The position numbers and the translations under genes were made by a program. The notes below the pieces were generated by a model. The model was not told where the DNA came from and searched no databases. It worked only from the letters and a program-made list of their open reading frames with translations. Positions 57,265 through 64,000 of a stretch of DNA of 64,000 bases are shown here, one piece after another. The DNA is from Bartonella ancashensis. Lineage in GTDB: Bacteria > Pseudomonadota > Alphaproteobacteria > Rhizobiales > Rhizobiaceae. Each line of letters begins with the position of its first letter. Positions within the stretch are counted from its first letter, which is position 1. Location of the stretch: contig NZ_CP010401.1 of assembly GCF_001281405.1 (NCBI RefSeq), positions 1 to 64,000 of the forward strand. Direction: 5' to 3'.

Positions 57265-57787
57265 GAATATTCCCGATTTTTTGGTACTTGTCTTCGTTTC
57301 CTCTGCCTGTCTCGGGATCGAGACCAACGAAAAGTGTCTTCAATGTTTCTGCTGCTTCTTCTGGATGCGGAATATGCGTCACATAGGTGACCTCGAATGT
57401 TAAAATAGAGCCATGAAGCGCTACTGAGCCATTGTCACCAAATGCCATCGCAATATTTTGCAAACGGCATGTCTCAACTGTGTTTTTTAAATTTGGGTGG
57501 ACATGGAAAATATCTTCAACGGTCGATGCCAATTCATCGACAAAGCGTGCACCATCATCACCTGTTGCATAGCATTCAACATCAACTGTCAAAACACGCC
57601 GCCGCATGCCATAATCATGCTGATAGGTCTCATCAATGCTTTCGCTTTGAGTCGACACATTAATGGCAGGCATCTTCTCAAGAAAAAAATTGAAATCACG
57701 CATATTGAAAACATTTTCGCCAGCAGATGTTTTTGCTTTTTTGATTAGCTTAACAAACGTTTCTCTAATCGTCTCTCTAGAGTGCAT
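57257..57787 (-). CDS. Phage minor tail/connector protein (gpU-like)
   Basis: 176 residues (RETIRETFVKLIKKAKTSAG; GDDGARFVDELASTVEDIF). The pattern resembles lambda-type minor tail U/terminator proteins: a short helix start, then a beta-alpha core that measures repeated strands. It sits at the junction between head and tail modules, as expected of a tail terminator. AAGGAATATGA precedes the ATG. Confidence 0.6.
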   Translation of the reverse strand: MHSRETIRETFVKLIKKAKTSAGENVFNMRDFNFFLEKMPAINVSTQSESIDETYQHDYGMRRRVLTVDVECYATGDDGARFVDELASTVEDIFHVHPNLKNTVETCRLQNIAMAFGDNGSVALHGSILTFEVTYVTHIPHPEEAAETLKTLFVGLDPETGRGNEDKYQKIGNIHA

Positions 57788-57820
57788 TCATATTCCTTGA
57801 TTGTGCTGATCAATAGACGC

Positions 57821-57867
57821 GTCAACATCTTCCTCGTCCTAAAGGGAGAGAATTCCCAATGCGCTCA
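57821..57867. repeat. Module-boundary element, copy C
   Basis: TCAACATCTTCCTCGTCCT at its plus-strand start, then AAAGGGAGAGAATTCCC and GCGCTCA, the best-preserved version of the family's right half. It lies upstream of the gpU-like gene. Confidence 0.45.
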
Positions 57868-58067
57868 GACCATAATATTGAGCTATTCCTGAACTGAAAT
57901 GCGTCATAGAGTTTTGCCCTTGGCGATATTGCATCGCTTCTTTACAGGATAATCCAGTCTGTTCTACCTTTAGAACATTGATCGTTCCTAAGTCTAAGGA
58001 TGGCTATACAGCCCGCACTATTCTTCCTCGCTTTGAATAGCAAAATCCGTCGCACAACAAATTAATA

Positions 58068-58166
58068 TTAAAGGTCATCTAAATTGACTCTAATACGTTT
58101 TGCAGGATTTTTTAGACGTTCACGAACAACCGCTAAAATATCATCATCTTCGTCGTTACTACTCAT
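58068..58166 (-). CDS. Tiny acidic ORF at head-tail junction
   Basis: 32 residues starting MSSNDEDDDILAVVRERL, from an ATG at 58166 or the adjacent GTG at 58169, with GAGGAG upstream. That GAGGAG lies inside boundary element D. Probably a real small phage gene; function unknown. Between it and 57787 (about 280 bases) there is only element C and an unassigned 53-codon frame without a start. Confidence 0.4.
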   Translation of the reverse strand: MSSNDEDDDILAVVRERLKNPAKRIRVNLDDL

Positions 58167-58170
58167 CACG

Positions 58171-58215
58171 TTGATATTCTCCTCGCCCTGAATAGAAAGA
58201 TTTTACAACACTCGG
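58171..58215. repeat. Module-boundary element, copy D
   Basis: TTGATATTCTCCTCGCCC on the plus strand, then AATAGAAAGATTTTAC and ACTCGG. It begins two bases after the stop of the connector gene (minus strand) and supplies the ribosome binding site of the 32-residue ORF. Confidence 0.45.
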
Positions 58216-58217
58216 AG

Positions 58218-58601
58218 TTACGACACAACAGACAAAGGTGCGTCACGTAAGATAAGTTTATACATACCCGACTCTGAAGCTTTAACATCCTTTACAAGAA
58301 AGCGCTCTTGAGAAGAGAAGCTCCCATTCTTTGCACTTCCTTCAGGGAATTTAACAATAACAACATCCTCAGCTTTTGGTGGTAATCCACCAATATCGTT
58401 GATACAAACATCAAGCTCTTTTCTAGAGATCGTCGTAGCTATCCTACCACCAGCTTCAGATTCTGAATGCTTAATGCCGTAAATTGCCGTTATGTGAAAA
58501 GATTCATTAGTATCTGTTCGAGTATAGATAACGGGCTGTCCAAAGGTGCACCGCACATCTTCAACCATTTTGTTTAACAGCCCGTGCCAAAGACCCATCA
58601 T
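58218..58601 (-). CDS. Head-tail joining protein, gpFII-type (tentative)
   Basis: 127 residues (MVEDVRCTFGQPVIYTRTD; ELDVCINDIGGLPPKAEDVV; ending KLILRDAPL). Size, beta-rich character and position just after the major capsid gene suit the lambda gpFII/phage-attachment family that connects head and tail. The ATG overlaps the capsid stop by four bases; the second Met is an alternative start. Confidence 0.55.
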   Translation of the reverse strand: MMGLWHGLLNKMVEDVRCTFGQPVIYTRTDTNESFHITAIYGIKHSESEAGGRIATTISRKELDVCINDIGGLPPKAEDVVIVKFPEGSAKNGSFSSQERFLVKDVKASESGMYKLILRDAPLSVVS

Positions 58602-59674
58602 TTGCCTTTAGCAACAGCTTTAAACAACATTTCAGGGCGCGTACAAATATAGAGCGGATAGCTGTAAACCTCAGGTTTGACCCATGCGTTACGCTCATGA
58701 TCTGCAATGAGGATAGTGTAAAGAGGTCTTCCGACCGTGTTAACAAAGTCTAAGCTTTCCCCAGGAGAAAAGGTTTTCTGGAAAACACCAGGAGCATCAA
58801 CAGGGAAAAACTGACATTCATCGGGTTTAATCCCTATAGCACGTTTTGTACCAGCCTTAGCACTCACATTATAATTGTGAATGCTGCGATAATTGATGAA
58901 TGTCACACCTGCAAAGTCAAAACTTCCAAAACTTCCTGATCCAATAGCGCTTGGCGTTGCCACACCACCTGCACTATTTAACGTTTGTGCTAAAGCTGTA
59001 TTTAAATAGGTTTCACGAATTGTTTTGTGATTTTTGAGTTTAGAAAAGAATTCATTGCCACAAAGTCCAACAATCCGCGAGCGATCAGAAAACGCACCAT
59101 TTGAAGCCTCAATCATCCTGACAATGACTTGATCAACAATATCAGCAACGTTTGTTGTTTCTAAGTCAAGTTTGAAATCAACAGGCTTTGGTGGTGTAAT
59201 CTCCCATTCCTTGTACCAATCGACAATCACTGTCCCATCGGCATCAAGAACAACACCTTGAACAGCTCCAAGCTGCATATTTTCCCACGTTAATTCAATT
59301 TCTGAAATCAACTTTTTTTGTTTTTTAGCGATATATTTCATCGCCGTTTCCAGCTGATCTTCTGTACCAAATTCTCGTCTATCTTGGATTTCTTCAGCTT
59401 TTACTGTATCACTTTTGGCAATACGTGTTGTCCGAAAAAACCTTATATTACGGCCATTTCTATCGCCCTCAGCCAAAGGCGCACCACGTTCACTCGTTTG
59501 AATAAGTGCAAGTGTATTATCACACCTCTCAACACCAACAACTGTCGTGCTTGTGTCAACTTCCTCAAAAAGATTAAGAGAGCTCACTAAACCAGGTTTA
59601 AATTCATAATTCTCAATAGCCTTCATCATCGTCACTGCCGAGAAAGCATCGTGCTTAAAAAAATTCATATCCAT
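58598..59674 (-). CDS. Major capsid protein, lambda gpE family
   Basis: 358 residues of the HK97-fold lambda gpE family. Segments seen: FSAVTMMKAIENYEFKPGLV, ERGAPLAEGDRNGRNIRFF, EEIQDRREFGTEDQLETAM, the central VSAKAGTKRAIGIKPDECQF region and the C-terminal RPEMLFKAV. It forms the icosahedral shell. Preceded by the decoration protein and protease genes, as in lambda. Confidence 0.93.
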   Translation of the reverse strand: MDMNFFKHDAFSAVTMMKAIENYEFKPGLVSSLNLFEEVDTSTTVVGVERCDNTLALIQTSERGAPLAEGDRNGRNIRFFRTTRIAKSDTVKAEEIQDRREFGTEDQLETAMKYIAKKQKKLISEIELTWENMQLGAVQGVVLDADGTVIVDWYKEWEITPPKPVDFKLDLETTNVADIVDQVIVRMIEASNGAFSDRSRIVGLCGNEFFSKLKNHKTIRETYLNTALAQTLNSAGGVATPSAIGSGSFGSFDFAGVTFINYRSIHNYNVSAKAGTKRAIGIKPDECQFFPVDAPGVFQKTFSPGESLDFVNTVGRPLYTILIADHERNAWVKPEVYSYPLYICTRPEMLFKAVAKGK

Positions 59675-59688
59675 AGGTGCTCTTTCCT

Positions 59689-60057
59689 CTACCGTAAAAT
59701 AATCTTATTCTTTTTTTCTAAGGACTGAATAGCTGCATGCTTTTTCTCCTCAGTGATTGTTGTAGGCCAAATCAATTCAGAAGCCTTCACAGTGCTCAAA
59801 CGCGCTGTAATTGTTGCACGTTGATCTTCTTCTGTTGCATCAACATTAGAGTAAGAGATCCCCGCCGCTACTTCACTGCCATCCTGTGCTACAGGGTTAA
59901 GCGGTACATATTTTTGGGTTTTTGTTATCATCCCCATGACAGTTCCTGCCGCAATTTCTGCTCCTGATAAGAAAATAACCTCTTCATTCGACATATCAGG
60001 ATCGTAACGTCCAAGATAAGCGCCACTGCGTACATTCTCATAAAAAATATTGCTCAT
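59689..60057 (-). CDS. Head decoration protein, lambda gpD-like
   Basis: 122 residues from the ATG at 60057 (TAGGAA upstream); 60072 is an alternative. Family marks are the VIFLSGAEIAAGTVMGMITK segment and the late QDGSEVAAGISYSNVD. It binds the threefold axes of the expanded capsid and stabilises it. Slightly overlaps the scaffold-like ORF upstream. Confidence 0.85.
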   Translation of the reverse strand: MSNIFYENVRSGAYLGRYDPDMSNEEVIFLSGAEIAAGTVMGMITKTQKYVPLNPVAQDGSEVAAGISYSNVDATEEDQRATITARLSTVKASELIWPTTITEEKKHAAIQSLEKKNKIILR

Positions 60058-60061
60058 TTTC

Positions 60062-60526
60062 CTACTTTCCAATTATTGACTTCCAAGCCGCTGCCCATTT
60101 TGCATGAACAGTCGCTTTATTATTTCCTTCTCGTTGCGAAACGTACGGTGATATTTGCAATGAAGCACTTTTAGATATGGCAGTATCCAAAACAATCTGT
60201 TTAGCCTTTTCTAAGCTGATACCGTTTTGAATAGCTTTCTCTGCGTCAAAAGAAACCCCTAAGCGTTTTGCTTGCTTTTCAAGCACAGTTAGTGCTTGAG
60301 TGCGTTTTCTTTCCTGTCTAAGCGCTGCTTGAATGCCTTTGTGTTTATCTTCGTCGTCACCTTCATCTTCGTCCTCATCTTTGTCTTCTTCATCGTCAAA
60401 GGATTCGGTATTAATGCTAAAGTTGACTGCGTCTTTTTCATCATTTCCATGGATGATGTCGACAATCCTCTCCTCTTCCTCATCGTCGATATAATTTTCT
60501 TCTGCCCGATATTTTGTGTGTCCCAT
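60062..60526 (-). CDS. Scaffold-like ORF overlapping the S49 protease gene out of frame
   Basis: 154 residues. A strongly acidic N-terminal half (EDKDEDEDEGDDEDKHKG) precedes helices ending with ISPYVSQREG and a basic ALAAW-type tail (AKWAAAWKSIIGK). It looks like a Nu3-type scaffold or the C-terminal part of a C/Nu3 protein. In lambda the scaffold is made from an in-frame start inside the protease gene; here it lies in the -1 frame, sharing 238 bases. An ATG at 60526 has AGGAAAAG upstream, so internal initiation is the simplest explanation. Confidence 0.65.
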   Translation of the reverse strand: MGHTKYRAEENYIDDEEEERIVDIIHGNDEKDAVNFSINTESFDDEEDKDEDEDEGDDEDKHKGIQAALRQERKRTQALTVLEKQAKRLGVSFDAEKAIQNGISLEKAKQIVLDTAISKSASLQISPYVSQREGNNKATVHAKWAAAWKSIIGK

Positions 60527-61425
60527 GTATCTTTTCCTTTCGTTAAATGCGTAGATACTTTTTGTTCACCTACAGAAACAGCAAGCTCTTCCAAAGCCTG
60601 CTCTAACGTCCCTTGATGATCTGCTAAACCAAGCTCGATAGCTTGAGTGCCTATAAAAGTTTCTGCTTTCGTATTGCGAATTGCAGCGATGCTCATGGGT
60701 CTGTTTTCGGCAACTAAATCGACAAATATCTCATAAAGAAGCGCGCAATCTGCTTGCATTTTTTCAAGCGCTTTATCAGCCAATGGTTCGTGAGGATTGC
60801 CGTGAACTTTATGATCTCCTTCAAAAACAAAGGTCCATTTATGCCCGTCTTTTTCATCAGCACGTGACTGATCAAGATGCGCACAAACGACTCCAATCGA
60901 CCCAACAAAGCCCGTACGTGCGATCCATATTTGAGAGGCTGCACAAGCAATCGCATAAGCTGCTGAACAGGCAAATTCATTTGCATGTGCCCAAACAGGT
61001 TTACCGTACTGTTGTGACAATGCTCGGAACTCTTCAACCAAATCAAATACACCACCTGCTTCACCGCCGCCGCTATCAATATCCAATAAAACAGCACGAA
61101 CATCGGATTGCTGGATGGCTTCTCGAAAAGATGCGCGCAAACCTTCATAAGACGTTAGACCAGACATCGCTCCAAGCCATGCACCACGGCGTACAAGCGT
61201 ACCGTGAACTGGAATGATAGCCACTTGGTTTTTTACTGCATAAGCCTCTGGCGGTTTTAAATGAGAAATATCTTCTTGCGAAAAGGCACCTATGGGAAAT
61301 TTGCCTCCTTCAAAAATACGTGGTGCAATCGCATTCAGAATGATATCAAGCTTTGTTGAGGCGAGCATATGGGGAACACCAAAAAGGCGCGATACCAGAA
61401 ACGGCATATCAAAACTATTCATCAT
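60289..61425 (-). CDS. Phage head maturation protease, S49 (SppA/gpC) family
   Basis: About 378 residues from the ATG at 61425, which lies inside the end of the portal gene. S49 features: VAIIPVHGTLVRRG, VRAVLLDIDSGGGEAGGVFD (oxyanion region) and the serine-containing EFACSAAYAIACAA. It trims the prohead, as lambda gpC does. The last ~80 residues become basic and low-complexity (MKKTKMRTKMKVTTKINTK) because here the acidic linker of the overlapping ORF is read in another frame, suggesting an altered or shifted C-terminus. Confidence 0.85.
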   Translation of the reverse strand: MMNSFDMPFLVSRLFGVPHMLASTKLDIILNAIAPRIFEGGKFPIGAFSQEDISHLKPPEAYAVKNQVAIIPVHGTLVRRGAWLGAMSGLTSYEGLRASFREAIQQSDVRAVLLDIDSGGGEAGGVFDLVEEFRALSQQYGKPVWAHANEFACSAAYAIACAASQIWIARTGFVGSIGVVCAHLDQSRADEKDGHKWTFVFEGDHKVHGNPHEPLADKALEKMQADCALLYEIFVDLVAENRPMSIAAIRNTKAETFIGTQAIELGLADHQGTLEQALEELAVSVGEQKVSTHLTKGKDTWDTQNIGQKKIISTMRKRRGLSTSSMEMMKKTQSTLALIPNPLTMKKTKMRTKMKVTTKINTKAFKQRLDRKENALKH

Positions 61426-62950
61426 GCGTATGAGATTCACTGCCCTGATTTTTTTCATAATCATCGTCAGAGTTCACGAGATCAAGGGCTTGATGCTTAA
61501 AATAAGAATCGACAACATCTGTATCAAAGATTAAGCCACGCTTTTGAGCGTCTTTTCGTTCTTCTTCAAATTCTGCATTTATATTGTCCATATCGTAACC
61601 ACGCTCTGCAATTGCCATACGTCGCGTCTTTAAACCCGCTCTAATTTCCTCTTTTTCAGCGGCGATATCTTTATTTGGATCAATCATTTCAAGCGGAGAT
61701 GCAAAACTTTCACATTGCAGCCACGGTAAAGGATCATCCTCCCAGCCTGGCAAATCAATACGCTTAGCAAGCACTGCCATTTCAACGAAGCGTTCCCAAA
61801 CAATGCGATTAAACTGAAATCCAATAATGTGTTCACGCCATTGTTTAACATGACGCCTAAATTGGATAATGGCGGTTCGAACATTTGAGAAATTACCACG
61901 CGTCACATCACCTGTGACAACAGCATAAGGCATACTCAAAGCCGAACAAATTTTGAGACTTGTTCTATATTGAAAAGGTTCATATGAGCCTCCTACTTCA
62001 ACAGGAGATGAAAACTTGATATCCTTGTTCCCTATGTCACAAACTCCAGAGGGAGATAATGTCGGTAATTCAGGTGATTGTTCGGTTTTGATGTCATCAC
62101 GATTATCTGTCAAAGAAGCATCGTTGGAATGAGGACTTGTGATGAAGCCCATAAAAAGAGCTGATGTTCTTTTACGATCCAGTTCTGCATCGTCGTAAGA
62201 ATCCAACTGAAAAATCTTCGTCATACAACGTGTAACCTTTGGTGAACCACGCAACTGTCCTGCAACACGGCGTTCTTTGATATGAATAACCATTTCTGCT
62301 GGTACTCTAATACGCTCTTGGCTTTTCAAGGCGACATTAGGCGGACAATCATCATAAGGGTGGCGAGCCCAAAAGTGATAAGCAACACGCTTGCCACTTG
62401 CATTGAACTCGATGCCCATACGAATATAATTTCCTTCAATTTCTGCGGGCCCACTATAGGTTAAGTCCAACATCTCAGAAGGATAAACTTGCAATTGAAG
62501 AGGAACCCCAGACCGACCGTAAAGATCGACATAATGCAACCTAACAAAGCACTCACCTGTTAAAAAAACTTCACGAGTTATTGTGGCCTGAAGACCATAA
62601 AAGCTTGCATCCTCATCATAATCAGCCTCATCAACCCATTGCCACCACAAATTTAAGAGACTTTTCTTTTCTTCCCGAAAACCTTCAATTCTAGGATAAG
62701 GCTTGATACCATCACTTACAGCTGCTGAAACCCATTCCTCAGTTGCTGAACCATAAAGAGGCTCATTGTCATATAACCATCTGGATCGTGCAATAATGGT
62801 ATCACCTGCTGCTTCAATGGCTCGATTGATGTGGTTTTTTGCAGGATTAAAACCGCGCAAACGATAGCTTTTACTAGCAGCTTCAAAAGGAGGATTATGA
62901 CGCAATGTACTACGAAAGAAATCTGTGATGCCATTTAAAAAGCTAGCCAT
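61415..62950 (-). CDS. Phage portal protein, lambda gpB family
   Basis: 511 residues (AASKSYRLRGFNPAKNHINR; SRWLYDNEPLYGSATEEWVS; a DLDRKRTSALFMGFI-like stretch and YAVVTGDVTRGNFSNVRTA). It forms the dodecameric DNA portal. Start overlaps the gpW-like stop by one base. The C-terminal tail is acidic. Confidence 0.93.
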   Translation of the reverse strand: MASFLNGITDFFRSTLRHNPPFEAASKSYRLRGFNPAKNHINRAIEAAGDTIIARSRWLYDNEPLYGSATEEWVSAAVSDGIKPYPRIEGFREEKKSLLNLWWQWVDEADYDEDASFYGLQATITREVFLTGECFVRLHYVDLYGRSGVPLQLQVYPSEMLDLTYSGPAEIEGNYIRMGIEFNASGKRVAYHFWARHPYDDCPPNVALKSQERIRVPAEMVIHIKERRVAGQLRGSPKVTRCMTKIFQLDSYDDAELDRKRTSALFMGFITSPHSNDASLTDNRDDIKTEQSPELPTLSPSGVCDIGNKDIKFSSPVEVGGSYEPFQYRTSLKICSALSMPYAVVTGDVTRGNFSNVRTAIIQFRRHVKQWREHIIGFQFNRIVWERFVEMAVLAKRIDLPGWEDDPLPWLQCESFASPLEMIDPNKDIAAEKEEIRAGLKTRRMAIAERGYDMDNINAEFEEERKDAQKRGLIFDTDVVDSYFKHQALDLVNSDDDYEKNQGSESHTHDE

Positions 62951-63183
62951 TAATAACCTCGTGATGTATTAAAATGGAAGACGTGCAAACGCTTATTACG
63001 GTGCCCTTCAAGAGCTGCTATTTGTACGTCGAGCATCTCAAGAGCTGTGCGTATATCTTCAACAGAGCGGTTATTGACTTGCTTGTCTCCATGCCGCACC
63101 GATTGCGCACCTGAATAAAGAGAATCTTCAAGTTGTTCTCTTCGTTTTTTTAACTCAGCAAGTCTTGTCAAGACTTCACTCAT
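62950..63183 (-). CDS. Head-tail connector gpW-like
   Basis: 77 residues (LTRLAELKKRREQLEDSLYS; DKQVNNRSVEDIRTALEMLD), matching the small lambda gpW/phage head-to-tail joining family: two helices and a short hairpin. It lies between terminase and portal, as in lambda. Its start overlaps the terminase stop by eight bases. Confidence 0.82.
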   Translation of the reverse strand: MSEVLTRLAELKKRREQLEDSLYSGAQSVRHGDKQVNNRSVEDIRTALEMLDVQIAALEGHRNKRLHVFHFNTSRGY

Positions 63184-64000
63184 TCATCCACCAATCTCCT
63201 CGTAAATAAGGACTTATCGACATTTTATATTGTTTTTTGGGAGGCTTGATCCTTTGAGCTATTTTTGGAGACTGTTCCAATGCTGAATGCTCTGAAGAAG
63301 TTTCAACACTTTTCAGTTTTTCCAAGCGTTCTTCCAAGATATCAACTTCTCGATTAAGGTTCAGGCCTGCTGAAATTAAACCTTGCAAAGCCGCATAAGC
63401 ATAAACACGGCAATCCAAAGCTTCGTTTCTTGCCTTTTCACTTTTCTGCCATTCAATCCGCTTAAAACCTTTAAAATATTTGATGACTTTTCTTTCAGAA
63501 GTCAGTTGCTCAAAATACTCTTTATCAAGGTTCATATGAAAGTGTGTTGCACCAGATCCTGAGACCTCAGGTCCCGATTTCTTAAACCGTGCAGTGATGA
63601 TGTCTTTAGCTGCATCAACACCAATAATGTACAAATTAATCTGCCCTTTATTATTTCTACTCGGTCGGCGTGGCCATACAGGACGCGAACCAGCATGTCC
63701 CTTAACTCCCCATATGCGACGCCCTTCTCGGGGACGGATATAATTGTAAACAGCTTGTGTATGACTGCCCCCTGTATCAATACAAGCAGCTGTTATCCGA
63801 ATGCCATTTTTGTACCCAGGATGTGGCCATGTTTTAGAAAGATACGCATCAAGTTGTTCCCAGATTTCAATGGAAGAGGGATCGCCTGGGATCACCTGAT
63901 AATCAATATTCCAGCTTTCTTCACCACGCCCCCATGCAACAACTTCAAGCTCTAATCGATCATTTTGTACATCAATCCCTGCTGTCAACAACACCGCTTG
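63176..64000 (-). CDS. Terminase large subunit (gpA family), C-terminal part
   Basis: Partial: the frame is open to the right edge of the window. The visible ~275 residues are the nuclease domain of GpA-type terminases, beginning LLTAGIDVQNDRLELEVVAW, with AACIDTGGSHTQAVYNY, the GVKGHAGSRPVWPRRPSRN segment and RNEALDCRVYAYAAL. It cleaves and packages phage DNA. The ATPase half lies beyond the window. Confidence 0.93.
   Translation of the reverse strand, partial: QAVLLTAGIDVQNDRLELEVVAWGRGEESWNIDYQVIPGDPSSIEIWEQLDAYLSKTWPHPGYKNGIRITAACIDTGGSHTQAVYNYIRPREGRRIWGVKGHAGSRPVWPRRPSRNNKGQINLYIIGVDAAKDIITARFKKSGPEVSGSGATHFHMNLDKEYFEQLTSERKVIKYFKGFKRIEWQKSEKARNEALDCRVYAYAALQGLISAGLNLNREVDILEERLEKLKSVETSSEHSALEQSPKIAQRIKPPKKQYKMSISPYLRGDWWMNE

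Noticed and set aside
60681..61217. 178-codon plus-strand frame inside the S49 protease gene
   Set aside because: Antisense to a well-supported protease domain and without a ribosome binding site.

Overview
The window looks like a Bartonella chromosome (Alphaproteobacteria, Hyphomicrobiales). The evidence is the AT-rich composition, rhizobial-type RpoH, GshA, FtsK and PtsP proteins, a tRNA-His of the alphaproteobacterial type that lacks G-1, and, next to a prophage, a secreted DUF1561/PF07598-type protein of the kind known from Leptospira and some Bartonella. The organism assignment is from recognition of these proteins, not from a search.

Positions 1-36,200 are mainly chromosomal housekeeping genes, most on the minus strand. 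In order they are: a decayed integrase relic beside tRNA-Ser(GGA); ptsP (EIIA-HPr-EI fusion); a 1.3-kb stretch without convincing genes; rpmA/rplU; tRNA-Ser(CGA); pgi; an RND efflux pump with its membrane fusion protein; tRNA-Arg(ACG); rpsU; gshA; rsmE; a small membrane peptide; an AsmA-like gene with a doubtful 5' end; folD; a putrescine-type oxidase/ligase pair (PuuB/PuuA-like); tRNA-His; pyrD; mscL; an ftsK-type translocase without membrane segments; an aldehyde dehydrogenase; rluD; rpoH; a conserved one-TM protein; purA; serC; and tRNA-Phe.

Positions 36,400-64,000 hold a large prophage that runs off the right edge. Just inside tRNA-Phe is the plus-strand DUF1561 toxin-like gene. Opposite it lies a nested lysis cassette (membrane peptide, Rz1-like, Rz-like, GH24 lysozyme). 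Next come two toxin-antitoxin loci, an antirepressor, a truncated Rha-type regulator and two small coupled unknown genes. The minus-strand structural block then reads, in transcription order from the right: terminase, gpW-like, portal, S49 protease, out-of-frame scaffold-like ORF, decoration protein and major capsid, all lambda-like. After these come connector genes and a P2-like contractile tail (V, W, J, I, DUF4815 protein, glycine-rich fibre, sheath, tube, E/E' frameshift chaperone, tape measure, U, X, D). No integrase, repressor or att pair is visible, so the right end of the prophage is outside the window.

The points most worth a second look are: the DUF1561 gene as possible phage-borne cargo, with 11-bp direct repeats two helical turns apart in its leader; a family of degenerate ~45-bp elements at module junctions of the prophage; a 42-bp duplicated leader in front of both antirepressor-type genes; two places where prophage decoding departs from one-frame-per-gene; a PtsP whose EIIA histidine has become tyrosine; and likely start-codon or frame loss in a HigB-type toxin and in the AsmA-like gene.
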